NCBI GenBank assembly: GCA_963736575.1
Contig: CAVTPD010000003.1
Coordinates: 930,001-994,000 of the forward strand
DNA: 64,000 nt
Reading direction: 5' to 3'
Source of the DNA: CAVTPD01 sp963736575
GTDB taxonomy: Bacteria > Bacteroidota > Bacteroidia > Cytophagales > JAAEPT01
Under the pieces are notes generated by a model that saw nothing but the letters and a program-made list of their open reading frames with translations, did no database searches and was not told the DNA's origin. The translations under genes and the position numbers were made by a program. Positions 34,374 through 42,741 of this stretch are shown piece by piece (the first letter of the stretch is position 1; every line of letters begins with the position of its first letter).

Positions 34374-35363
34374 TTATGAATTAGTAAGTTTGATTAATAC
34401 GTTTTTTGCTTTTCCTGAATCCAAAGCTTCTTTTGCTTCGGATAAACAATTGTTGTATTCTTTTTCAGGATGAATAGTATTGATTGCCAAAGCAGCATTG
34501 GCTAAAACTACCGCGTTTTGACTTTGGGTACCTTCATTATTCAAAATAGAATTGAATATCTTAGCCGAAGAGGCTACCGTTTCACCACCAAATAGATCTT
34601 CAGGCTTAATTTTTTGAAAGCCTAAATCTCTTGGTTCTAATAAATGTTCGCCTTTGTTGTTTACTACTTTTGTGGAACACGTAAGCGAAACCTCATCGTA
34701 ACCATCTAGTGCGTGTACAATGGTATAGTTCTTTTGTGAGTCTTGGTGTAAATACCCGTACAAACGCAATAAAGAAAGATTGTAAACGCCCAGTAATTGG
34801 TGTTTTACAAAAGCCGGATTTAAAATTGGTCCCAACATATTAAAGAACGTGCGTACTTGCATTTCTTTTCTTATTGGTCCTACATGCCTCATGGCAGGGT
34901 GAAAAAGCGGTGCGTGCATCATGCAAAAACCTGCTTTGTCTAACATTTTCTTCAAGTCACTTTCTTCATTGCTGAAAGGAACCCCTAAATATTCTAACAC
35001 ATTAGAAGAGCCACAACCCGAAGAAACCCCGTAATTTCCGTGTTTAGCAACTTTATAACCAGCACCAGCGGTTACAAACGAAGCCAAGGTAGAAATGTTG
35101 AAGGTGTTTTTGCCATCTCCACCGGTGCCAACAATATCAATAGGATCAAATTCTGTTAAATCTATTTTCTTGCACAACTCAAGCATAGCATCCCTGAAAC
35201 CCATCAGTTCTTCCACTCTAATGCTTCGTATGCAGAAAACCGTTAGAAACGAAGCCATTTGTGCGGCATTAACTTCACCATTTCCAATTTGGGAAACAGC
35301 AGCTTTTGCTTCTTCATAACTTAGCGTTTCCTGCTTAAACAGTCGGTTTAATAAGTCTTTCAT
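34374..35363 (-). CDS. trpD: Anthranilate phosphoribosyltransferase
   Basis: The 329-residue enzyme adds the phosphoribosyl group of PRPP to anthranilate. The PRPP-binding GTGGDGKNTFNISTLASFV, KHGNYGVSSGCGSSNVLEYLG and FFNMLGPILNPAFVKHQLLGVYN are all present. Length is normal and no residues look odd. It is separated from trpG by 82 bp without a visible gene. Confidence 0.96.
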   Translation of the reverse strand: MKDLLNRLFKQETLSYEEAKAAVSQIGNGEVNAAQMASFLTVFCIRSIRVEELMGFRDAMLELCKKIDLTEFDPIDIVGTGGDGKNTFNISTLASFVTAGAGYKVAKHGNYGVSSGCGSSNVLEYLGVPFSNEESDLKKMLDKAGFCMMHAPLFHPAMRHVGPIRKEMQVRTFFNMLGPILNPAFVKHQLLGVYNLSLLRLYGYLHQDSQKNYTIVHALDGYDEVSLTCSTKVVNNKGEHLLEPRDLGFQKIKPEDLFGGETVASSAKIFNSILNNEGTQSQNAVVLANAALAINTIHPEKEYNNCLSEAKEALDSGKAKNVLIKLTNS

Positions 35364-35445
35364 TTCGTATTTTGGTGCTTTGTTACGCTGTAGTATTTAT
35401 GAGGTTACGTTCTAGAAAGCTTTTCGGAATTCAATAGAATAAGGT

Positions 35446-36024
35446 TTAATTGGTTAACCAGTTTTTAAGCATTTCCTTTCCGTGCTCTGTTAAAACAGAT
35501 TCCGGATGGAATTGTACGCCCTGAACATCAAATTTTTTATGCTTAACACCCATTATTCGATTGTCTTCACTTAGAGCCGTAATAAGCAACTCGCCTTCTG
35601 GTTTAACCGAATCGTTATCTACTACCCAACTGTGGTAACGACCTGTTGTAAAGCTTTCAGGAATGTTTTTGAAAATAGAACCCGAATTGTCTACAATAGA
35701 AGTTTTTAATCCGAAACCATGCAACACCACATCCATATTAGAAAGGGTTGCTCCGTACGCTTCGCCAATAGCTTGGTGACCTAAACAAACCCCAAAAATG
35801 GATTTAGTAGCACCGTATTTTTTAATTAGCTCGGGCATAATACCTGCTTCTTCAGGAATACCAGGGCCTGGTGAAAGAAGTATTTTATCGTATTTTTCTA
35901 TTTCCTCCAAAGTGATTTTATCGTTACGGATGATGTCCATTTCACCACCATAACCCAGTTCTCTAATAATGTGAACTAAGTTATAGACAAAGGAATCGTA
36001 ATTATCTAAGACTAATATTTTCAT
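35446..36024 (-). CDS. trpG: Anthranilate synthase component II (glutamine amidotransferase)
   Basis: The 192-residue class-I amidotransferase supplies ammonia to TrpE. The nucleophile is Cys80 in GVCLGHQAIGEAYG, and the His/Glu of the triad lie in VQFHPESVLTEHG. LSPGPGIPEEAG forms the oxyanion loop region. It is separated from trpE by 12 bp, in the usual order. Confidence 0.96.
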   Translation of the reverse strand: MKILVLDNYDSFVYNLVHIIRELGYGGEMDIIRNDKITLEEIEKYDKILLSPGPGIPEEAGIMPELIKKYGATKSIFGVCLGHQAIGEAYGATLSNMDVVLHGFGLKTSIVDNSGSIFKNIPESFTTGRYHSWVVDNDSVKPEGELLITALSEDNRIMGVKHKKFDVQGVQFHPESVLTEHGKEMLKNWLTN

Positions 36025-36036
36025 GGTTCTTTGTGC

Positions 36037-37446
36037 TTAAAGAATGTCGTTGGCTTTTCCTATGGCCGTTTTTAGCGCCATTAGTTTATTGTTTACCTCC
36101 TGTAATTCACTTTCTATAACCGACTTGGCAACAATACCGGCACCCGCTTGGTAAAACAAGGTGTTGTTTTTAGAAAGGAAAGTACGGATCATAATGCAGT
36201 GGTTGAAATTGCCGTTAAAGCCTAAGTGGCCAATAGCGCCACCGTAATAACCACGGGAAGCATTTTCGTATTTATTAATTAGTTTAAGCGCCATAGGTTT
36301 TGGGGCTCCCGAAAGTGTACCCGCTGGGAAGGTATCGGCTACTAATTGTACCGATTTGGCTCCTTCGTGCATTTCGCCCGTTACTTTAGACACTAAATGG
36401 ATTACATGTGAATAGAATTGAATTTCCTTAAAGGTTTTAACTTCTACATTAGAACCGTTGATGGAAAGATCGTTTCGGGCTAAATCTACCAGCATTACAT
36501 GTTCCGAATTCTCTTTCGGATCGTCAAACAGTTTTTTAGCCAATTCATAATCATGTTGATCATTCCCCGTTCGTTTAAACGTACCGGCAATAGGATGAAT
36601 GGTTGCTTGTTTGTCTTTGATTATGAGCTGTGCTTCGGGTGAAGAACCAAACAGTTTAAAATTTCCAAAATCGAAATAAAACAAATACGGAGAAGGATTA
36701 ACGGCTCTAAGCGCTCGGTAAGCATTAAAATCGTCGCCTTCAAACTCTTGTTCAAATCTACGGGAAAGCACAATCTGGAAAACGTCACCTCTCTGGCAGT
36801 GGTCTTTTCCTTTTTGAGCAATTTCTAAATATTGGGTATCGGTTAAGTTAGAAGTTTCTTCGCCTTTGGTTTTAAAAGTATAGGTGGCAAAATCCTTTGT
36901 TCTAATCTGTTTTTCAATTTCTTCTAGACGATTAGTGTTTGAGGTTTTGCTGTGTTCGTAAATGTGAATAGTATCGTTAAAGTGATTAAACACAATAATT
37001 ATACTGAACACTTTGTAAATCATGTCTGGAATCTCTCTGGATTCGTCTTTAAAATCTTGTATTTCTACATCTTCAAAATAACGAACAGAATTATACGATG
37101 TGTAACCAAAAATACCATCGGTGATAAATTTATCTTCTTTAGTAGTTGACGAAAACGAGGTAGAAAAATCTTCTAAAGCCTGTATTACTTGTTTACCAGA
37201 AGTAATAGCTGTGTTTTCAGCGCTACCGTCTGGGTAAGAAATAGAAATTTCCTCGTTGTTTACTACAAAGTCTGAAATGGAATCACAGCAAATGTAAGAA
37301 ACGCTGTGTTCGTCCCCGTGATAGTCCGAACTCTCTAATAAAACACTATTAGGATAGAGGTCTCGCATTCTAAGGTAGATACCCACCGGAGTTAGCGTAT
37401 CTCCCAATAATTTTCTGCTGTGTGTATGTAGTTGAAATTTTTTCAT
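36037..37446 (-). CDS. trpE: Anthranilate synthase component I
   Basis: The 469-residue protein makes anthranilate from chorismate. The Trp feedback site LLES is at 36-39 (NSVLLESSDYHGD), and the chorismate-binding C-terminal domain has QIVLSRRFEQEF, SPYLFYFDFGNFKLFGSSPE, HPIAGTFKRTG, LVDLARNDLS and GTLSGAPKPMAL. It is the first structural gene of trpEGDC. A leader peptide with three Trp codons and an attenuator hairpin lie directly upstream (37462-37581), so its expression should follow tryptophan supply as well as feedback inhibition. Confidence 0.97.
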   Translation of the reverse strand: MKKFQLHTHSRKLLGDTLTPVGIYLRMRDLYPNSVLLESSDYHGDEHSVSYICCDSISDFVVNNEEISISYPDGSAENTAITSGKQVIQALEDFSTSFSSTTKEDKFITDGIFGYTSYNSVRYFEDVEIQDFKDESREIPDMIYKVFSIIIVFNHFNDTIHIYEHSKTSNTNRLEEIEKQIRTKDFATYTFKTKGEETSNLTDTQYLEIAQKGKDHCQRGDVFQIVLSRRFEQEFEGDDFNAYRALRAVNPSPYLFYFDFGNFKLFGSSPEAQLIIKDKQATIHPIAGTFKRTGNDQHDYELAKKLFDDPKENSEHVMLVDLARNDLSINGSNVEVKTFKEIQFYSHVIHLVSKVTGEMHEGAKSVQLVADTFPAGTLSGAPKPMALKLINKYENASRGYYGGAIGHLGFNGNFNHCIMIRTFLSKNNTLFYQAGAGIVAKSVIESELQEVNNKLMALKTAIGKANDIL

Positions 37447-37461
37447 AATTCAGTAAAAACT

Positions 37462-37493
37462 AAAAAAGGCCCACTGCGAACAGAGAGCCTTTT
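37462..37493 (-). terminator. trp attenuator (intrinsic terminator in the trpE leader)
   Basis: On the minus strand AAAAGGC (37493-37487) pairs with GCCTTTT (37470-37464), with an inner CTG-TTCG-CAG hairpin tip, followed by a run of seven T residues. It lies 16 bp before the trpE ATG and about 40 nt after the leader peptide. A competing pairing of CGCGAA (around 37518-37524) with the TTCGC of the terminator loop is possible and could be the antiterminator. Confidence 0.8.
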
Positions 37494-37533
37494 AATTAAA
37501 TATTATAAATAGCATTCTTCGCGGATCATTCAA

Positions 37534-37581
37534 TTAAGATGCCCACCACCAACGTAACGCTATAGAATTTCTTTTTATCAC
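37534..37581 (-). CDS. trpL: trp operon leader peptide (MIKRNSIALRWWWAS)
   Basis: A 15-codon frame from a GTG at 37581 to a TAA at 37534 encodes MIKRNSIALRWWWAS, with three consecutive TGG codons (37543-37551). An in-frame TGA lies six bases upstream, so the peptide cannot be longer. Three Trp codons in a mini-ORF followed by a terminator before trpE is the classical ribosome-stalling attenuation layout. Its start almost coincides with the predicted transcription start, so it may be translated from a leaderless or very short leader. Confidence 0.8.
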   Translation of the reverse strand: MIKRNSIALRWWWAS

Positions 37582-37585
37582 AGAT

Positions 37586-37593
37586 CAAATATA
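37586..37593 (-). promoter_or_regulatory. Predicted -7 box of the trp promoter
   Basis: On the minus strand TATATTTG fits the Bacteroidetes TAnnTTTG element exactly. A clear -33 TTTG is not seen; TTTT occurs about 20 bp upstream. Transcription would start at about 37580. The rest of 37594-37808 is AT-rich and shows no gene. Confidence 0.5.
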
Positions 37594-37808
37594 ATAAGAA
37601 GTATCGGTTTTTAAAACGTCCTGCTGTTTCAGTTCGTTTTATATGCAAAAACAATCTGTTGAAACAGTGTTAAAAGATATAAATTATGTATATAAAGTAC
37701 ATTAAGTAAAAATAGTATTTATATAAGTAAGTGTGGTTTATTACTAAGATATGATGGGTTAACGATTATTATATATTGAATTAATATGAAAATAGTACAA
37801 TATATTAT

Positions 37809-38806
37809 ATGCTTATCCGCAATGTTGCCAGTATGGATAGGAAACAGCAATTAAGAGCCTTTTGAAAAGGTTTTCTCCAAAATATCTTCTGTTTAGCTTA
37901 TAGCAAAATTCATTTATGTAATTCTGAAGGTTTTTACCGCTGATCTTGTGGTAAACACCTAAGAAGTTCCTCTTTGCATTAGAAATAGCGATGTGTACCC
38001 ACTTTAAAGTATCATTAGTAGTTTCTTTGTCTGATTTCACGCTGTAGTGTCCTTCTACAAAATCAGCTATATCTACATAACTTTTACTTTTATCTGAAAA
38101 TACGATAGCCAATTCACTCAAATTTTCCTTAATGACTTTATTTATACTTTCTGATTTTTGAGTATCCAAAACTTTCATTTTATAGTACCTGCAATGTTTG
38201 GTTTTAACACCTGTTTCAGGGTTTTCCAACGGGGTAGATTCAACCATGGTAGCTATATTTTTTTGCTTCTGGCTTCCTTTTCCTCGTTTAAGTTTCTTTC
38301 CCTTTTTATGAGCTACTTCAAAATAACCTTCATCAAACTCAATCATTCCATGCAATTGATATAGGTCATCTCTTTTACCCATGGCTTCTCGAATTTTATG
38401 CATCATATTCCAGATACTTTCATAGCGGGAGTGGTTGAGTTGTCGTTGAAGTTCACAGGCAGATATTCCTTTCTTAGAAAAACTCATAAACATCATAGCC
38501 AGAAACCATTTTCTAAAAGGAAGGTTACTGCTTTCCAGTATTGTACCGCTTTTAAGAGTTGTTCTAAATCCACAATGGGCACATTGCCACTGATATTTAG
38601 CTTTTAACCAATAATGCTTGTGGCTATTACATTTTTTGCAAACCACTCCTTGGGTTTCTCTAACTTGTTTAAAATGTAGTTTACAACTGATCTCATCTGG
38701 AAATATATCAACAAATTCTAATATGTTCATAGCATTGATTTTTATGACCAAGTTAGGTCTAAGCTACGCAACCAATCTGCGGACTGGTATAATTACGGAT
38801 GAGCAT
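37809..38806 (-). mobile_element. IS1595-family-like insertion sequence, apparently intact
   Basis: The element of about 1.0 kb has imperfect terminal inverted repeats: left ATGCTTATCCGCAATGTTGC and right (reverse complement) ATGCTCATCCGTAATTATAC, both continuing with CAGT. The 10-bp word AATATATTAT flanks it directly on both sides (37799-37808 and 38807-38816), interpretable as a target duplication, although IS1595 elements usually make 8 bp and the site is AT-palindromic. It holds a single full-length transposase gene. It sits between the trp promoter region and a T9SS cargo gene. Confidence 0.8.
37813..38730 (-). CDS. IS1595-family transposase (ISXO2-like DDE)
   Basis: From the ATG at 38730 the protein has 305 residues. 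An N-terminal zinc ribbon (Cys31-x2-Cys34, Cys50-x2-Cys53) precedes TLKSGTILESSNLPFRKWFLAM, which is typical of this family. The catalytic core shows Asp133 (IEFDEGYFE), Asp213 (IVFSDKSKSY) and the WVHIAISNAKRNFLGVYH block, where ISXO2-like transposases have His and Asn around the third acidic position. An ATG at 38751 would add seven residues before the conserved start and is less likely. The stop codon lies within the left inverted repeat. No frameshift is seen, so it may be active. Confidence 0.88.
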   Translation of the reverse strand: MNILEFVDIFPDEISCKLHFKQVRETQGVVCKKCNSHKHYWLKAKYQWQCAHCGFRTTLKSGTILESSNLPFRKWFLAMMFMSFSKKGISACELQRQLNHSRYESIWNMMHKIREAMGKRDDLYQLHGMIEFDEGYFEVAHKKGKKLKRGKGSQKQKNIATMVESTPLENPETGVKTKHCRYYKMKVLDTQKSESINKVIKENLSELAIVFSDKSKSYVDIADFVEGHYSVKSDKETTNDTLKWVHIAISNAKRNFLGVYHKISGKNLQNYINEFCYKLNRRYFGENLFKRLLIAVSYPYWQHCG

Positions 38807-38872
38807 AATATATTATCATGTTTTTGTTTCATCAGCTAACTATTTGATATACATTCGCTAGCTTAATATTAC

Positions 38873-40255
38873 ATGATGAAAAAAATAATCACTCTCTTAT
38901 TTACCTTGCTCATAGCACAGTTATTAATTGCTGCTACGTATACTACCTTCAATACATATGGGTCGTGGCAAAATGCTGCCGATTGGTTAGGTGGTAGTTC
39001 TCCAGGGGCCATTTCCGGAAATAATTTGACGTTGTCGGGTAATAATTCATTTAATGTAAATCATCCTTTTTCTGCAGATTACAATATGACCTTAAGTGGT
39101 AATAGTAATCTAAAACTTAATGTAAATGCAGGTGGTGATCTAACAGTTGATGGTAATGTGACTGTTCCTCAAAACAAAAGCCCTAAAATCAACGTTGTTG
39201 GAACAGCTTCTAATCTTGCTTATATGACTGTTACTGGTAACATTGATGCGAAAGCTCAAATGGAAATTACAGTAGAAAATGGCGTATTAAGAATTGAAGG
39301 GGATTTATTAGGGGCTAATAATGCCAATATTAAGCTTAATGTAAAAAAAGGGGGTATACTTTATATTAAAGGAGATGTAGATTTAGCGAACAATGTTAAT
39401 ATGTCTTTCGATGGTGCGGGTACTATATTAATAGATGGTGATCTAAATATGCAAAGTTTTAACTCTAATCCATTAGATGGTATAATTGCAGTTTATGGCC
39501 AATATAATTCTTCTACTAATGTTCAATCACAAGATGATATAACGCTATGGGGAGATAATATTGATGATAATAGTGTAAGGGATCACAGGTCGCCTTCGGG
39601 TATTGACGGCCCTGCAGAAGGAAGTTACGCAGATTTTGCTGCTTTGTATCCCGATTTATGCGAATATAGTGACTATTGTAGGTCTACATATTACCCATCT
39701 AACCCCATATTACCAGTTACTTTTGTAAGTGTTGGTGCCGTTTTAAAAAATGGAGAGGTGTTGGTAAGTTGGTCTACAGCACAGGAAGAAAACAACGATT
39801 ATTTTGATGTTGAAAAATCTATTGATGGTAAAAACTGGGTTTATGTAGGTTCTTTGAATGGAGCGGGGAATTCTAGTGATTTAATTGAATATGAATTTTT
39901 AGATTATGTAAATGACGAAGCAATAATTTATTATCGTATTAAACAAGTAGACTATGATGGTAAATTTGCATATTCAGATGTGGTTTATGTGGCTTCCGAA
40001 ATATTTAAGAAGAATTTAAATGTTGGGGTTTACCCTAATCCAAACGGCGGAGTGTTTTATTTTGAATTATATGAAAACTCTGACCATGTAAAAAAAGTAG
40101 AAGCTGTGAGTGTTGGTGGTGAGATTTCTGACCTAACCTACTTTCAGTCTGAAAACGTTGTGAATATAAATGATGCAAGCTTAGTGTCTGGTTTTTACTC
40201 ATTAAAAATATTTACAGATAATAGTTTTTATTCCTCTTCATTCGTTGTTAAGTAA
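38873..40255 (+). CDS. T9SS-secreted adhesin-like protein with C-terminal sorting domain (paralogue 1)
   Basis: The 460-residue protein has a signal peptide (MMKKIITLLFTLLIAQLLIAA), then GSWQNAADWLGGSSPGAISGNNLTL and a region of short repeating beta strands (NSNLKLNVNAGGDLTVDGNVTV, ITVENGVLRIEGDLLGANNANIKLNVKKGGILYIKGDV), probably a solenoid. VSWSTAQEENNDYFDVEKSIDGKNWVYVG resembles a fibronectin-like module common in T9SS cargo. The type-A sorting domain is at the end (VGVYPNPNGGVFYFEL to GFYSLKIFTDNSFYSSSFVVK). It should be exported to the cell surface or medium. A paralogue of the same build follows after 495 bp. Confidence 0.85.
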   Translation: MMKKIITLLFTLLIAQLLIAATYTTFNTYGSWQNAADWLGGSSPGAISGNNLTLSGNNSFNVNHPFSADYNMTLSGNSNLKLNVNAGGDLTVDGNVTVPQNKSPKINVVGTASNLAYMTVTGNIDAKAQMEITVENGVLRIEGDLLGANNANIKLNVKKGGILYIKGDVDLANNVNMSFDGAGTILIDGDLNMQSFNSNPLDGIIAVYGQYNSSTNVQSQDDITLWGDNIDDNSVRDHRSPSGIDGPAEGSYADFAALYPDLCEYSDYCRSTYYPSNPILPVTFVSVGAVLKNGEVLVSWSTAQEENNDYFDVEKSIDGKNWVYVGSLNGAGNSSDLIEYEFLDYVNDEAIIYYRIKQVDYDGKFAYSDVVYVASEIFKKNLNVGVYPNPNGGVFYFELYENSDHVKKVEAVSVGGEISDLTYFQSENVVNINDASLVSGFYSLKIFTDNSFYSSSFVVK

Positions 40256-40750
40256 CAGGTTGTTCGCCGCAATATCTGTGACTAAAGATATATACAGTGC
40301 TTACTGTATTAAAACAACGCATTAAAGATGTTCTTTAAAACCAATCACTATTGTAATTTTTCCGGCAAAGGCTTGTCTATGAGAAATGATTATAGTATTT
40401 AAAATTCTGTAGAACTTTACTGTAAAGATAAAGGATAAATCTTTTAAGTATTTTAACAATATAATAGACATATATAATTATATTTCTGTTTATATAATGA
40501 GTTCTACAGTGTCCCGATATGGTTTTTGTGATTCTTTATGGGACAAATACTCATAATGGAACTAGCGCGTTTGTTTTTAATTTCATTTTTTTATTAAAGA
40601 ATTCTTTTCTAAAAAGGCCTTAAAATCTATATAAAAGCAGCTTTTGAGTTAAAATGGTAAATTTATAACTTAAAAACTAAGTTTTGTTCTTGACTTATTT
40701 TTCTAAGGCATGTATTTCGTACTTCTCTCTGTAACTAAAAACAAGGGGTT
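40256..40750. other. Gene-free AT-rich spacer between the two T9SS paralogues
   Basis: I see no open frame with gene-like content, no RNA gene and no clear terminator in these 495 bp. The final 60 bp, ending AGGGGTTATG, should hold the promoter and ribosome-binding region of the second paralogue, but no full TAnnTTTG box is convincing. Confidence 0.5.
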
Positions 40751-42124
40751 ATGAAAAATCTAATATTATTATTCATCATTGTTACTCTTACTCAGAATGT
40801 ATTTGCTGTAACATTTAATTCATTTTCTAACGGAAATTGGACAGATGCTTCAACTTGGTCTCAGGGTTTTTATCCAGGTGCTGTCTCTAGTAATAATGTT
40901 ACACTTCCCGATAACAATAATATTAATATAGATCATACTCTATTATCAAATTATAGTTTGATTTTAAATGGAAACAGTAATTTAAAGTTAAACGTAAATT
41001 CTGGTGCAGCGTTAATTGTTGCGGGTGATGTTATAATACCAAAAAATAAAAACCCTAAAATAAACGTAGTAGGTACAGCAACTAAAATGGCTAATCTAAC
41101 TATTAAGGGTAATCTGGTAGCTAATGCACAATTAGACATAACCGTTGAAAACGGTGTGTTAAGAATTGAAGGTGATATGCTAGGTGCTAATAATGCTAAT
41201 GTTAAATTGAATGTTTTAGAAAACGGTATACTTTATATTAAAGAAAATATATACCTAAATAATAATGTTAATTTCTCTTTTGATGGTGCCGGCACTGTTT
41301 TAATTGATGGCAATATGGATATGCGCGGATTTAATTCTAACCCTTTAGATGGTATAATTGCTGTATTGGGTACGGTTAGCTCTAAGACTAATATTCAAAA
41401 ACAAGACAATATTACTCTATGGGGTGATAATTTTAATGCTAACAGTGTTGGTCATGATGCAAGAACAGATGTAGGGATTGCTGGCCCAGCTCATGGTACT
41501 TATAACGATTTTGCCACTAATTACCCAAATCTATGTGCCTATAGTGATTATTGCAATAGTACATTTGCACCCCCTTTACCAGTAACTTTTGTGAAAGTAG
41601 ATGCTCTTATAATTAACCAAGAAACAAAAATAACTTGGTCTACTGCACAACAAGAAAACAACAATTACTTTGAAGTAGAAAGATCTCTAGATGGTAATAA
41701 TTGGGATTACGTAGGAGCTGTTGAAGGCGCTGGTAATTCTATTGAATTATTAGAGTATGAATTAATGGATTATGCACCAGAATCTGATCTGGTTTATTAC
41801 AGAGTTAAACAAGTAGATTATGATGGGTTGTTTGCTTACTCAGATGTGGTTTACGTAACTTCTGAAAAACTAGAAGAGAATTTAAAAGCTGGGGTTTACC
41901 CTAATCCAAATAACGGAAGCTTTTATTTTGAATTAGAAAAAAAGGCTGAAAATATTTTAGATATCCGACTTTTAGATATGCAAGGGGAGGTAAAAGAGGT
42001 TTCCTACATACAAAATGATGGATTGGTTAAGGTAAATGTTGAGACAACAGTTAATGCAGGCTATTATTTTATTACTATTAGAACTACAAAAAATAGCTAT
42101 CATTCATCTTTCATAATAAAATAA
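40751..42124 (+). CDS. T9SS-secreted adhesin-like protein with C-terminal sorting domain (paralogue 2)
   Basis: The 457-residue protein parallels the gene at 38873 throughout: signal peptide (MKNLILLFIIVTLTQNVFA), GNWTDASTWSQGFYPGAVSSNNVTL, strand repeats (NSNLKLNVNSGAALIVAGDVII, ITVENGVLRIEGDMLGANNANVKLNVLENGILYIKENI), ITWSTAQQENNNYFEVERSLDGNNWDYVG and a type-A sorting domain (AGVYPNPNNGSFYFEL to GYYFITIRTTKNSYHSSFIIK). The paired genes are a tandem duplication. The central solenoid is more alike than the last 70 residues, where only the sorting-domain pattern is kept. Function unknown; a surface or matrix protein is likely. Confidence 0.85.
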   Translation: MKNLILLFIIVTLTQNVFAVTFNSFSNGNWTDASTWSQGFYPGAVSSNNVTLPDNNNINIDHTLLSNYSLILNGNSNLKLNVNSGAALIVAGDVIIPKNKNPKINVVGTATKMANLTIKGNLVANAQLDITVENGVLRIEGDMLGANNANVKLNVLENGILYIKENIYLNNNVNFSFDGAGTVLIDGNMDMRGFNSNPLDGIIAVLGTVSSKTNIQKQDNITLWGDNFNANSVGHDARTDVGIAGPAHGTYNDFATNYPNLCAYSDYCNSTFAPPLPVTFVKVDALIINQETKITWSTAQQENNNYFEVERSLDGNNWDYVGAVEGAGNSIELLEYELMDYAPESDLVYYRVKQVDYDGLFAYSDVVYVTSEKLEENLKAGVYPNPNNGSFYFELEKKAENILDIRLLDMQGEVKEVSYIQNDGLVKVNVETTVNAGYYFITIRTTKNSYHSSFIIK

Positions 42125-42196
42125 AAAAAGGGCTGCTGTATAGTGGCCTTATTTTTCTGTCTAACTCTGAAATAACGTTACACAAAAAGTAATGTT

Positions 42197-42603
42197 ATGA
42201 AAGAAACGAAAGAGAATGAGTACATAAAGCGAACTCAAAAGGATTAAAGTTATTCTTTTAAATTGTCAGTAGTTCAAGAAGTAGAAAGTGGTCAGATGGG
42301 AATAAAAGTCACACAAGGCAAATACGGTATCCAAGGAGATGATACCATAAGAACTTGGAAAATAAAATCACACTACCCCATGACTAAAACTCTTGAACAA
42401 AAGCTATTAGAGCTTGAAAAAAAGTACGGTTGCTGGAAAAACAAAAAGCAGCTTTAGAACAGCAGTCTATTATGGCCGATAAGAAAGTTCTATTATTTGA
42501 TATAATGATTGATATAGCTGAAGAGGAATTAAAGATTCCGATCAGGAAAAAGTCTTTACCCGAGGAGTCGACCAATTTAAAATCAAAGAAAAAGAAAACT
42601 TAA
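42197..42603 (+). pseudogene. IS3-family OrfA transposase relic
   Basis: From the ATG at 42197 the fragments read KETKENEYIKRTQKD, a TAA, then SFKLSVVQEVESGQMGIKV, KYGIQGDDTIRTW, then a shortened joint to MTKTLEQKLLELEKK. After a frame change they continue RLLEKQKAALEQQSIMADKKVLLFDIMIDIAEEELKIPIRKKSLPEES to a TAA at 42601. This follows the helix-turn-helix and leucine-zipper OrfA of Bacteroidetes IS3 elements, with one stop, one internal deletion after RTW and one frameshift. No OrfB or clear ends are next to it. It is an old insertion-sequence remnant. Confidence 0.8.
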
Positions 42604-42741
42604 CACACTTTAAATAACGTTTATTCAGCACTCACCAAAAAAGAGTTTTCTTTCAGCTATTTTACAGAAAAACCATTAACATTCTGAAAATCAACAAAAA
42701 TGGTTTTTATTGTAGTATTAATCACTTAATCTTCATGCGCC

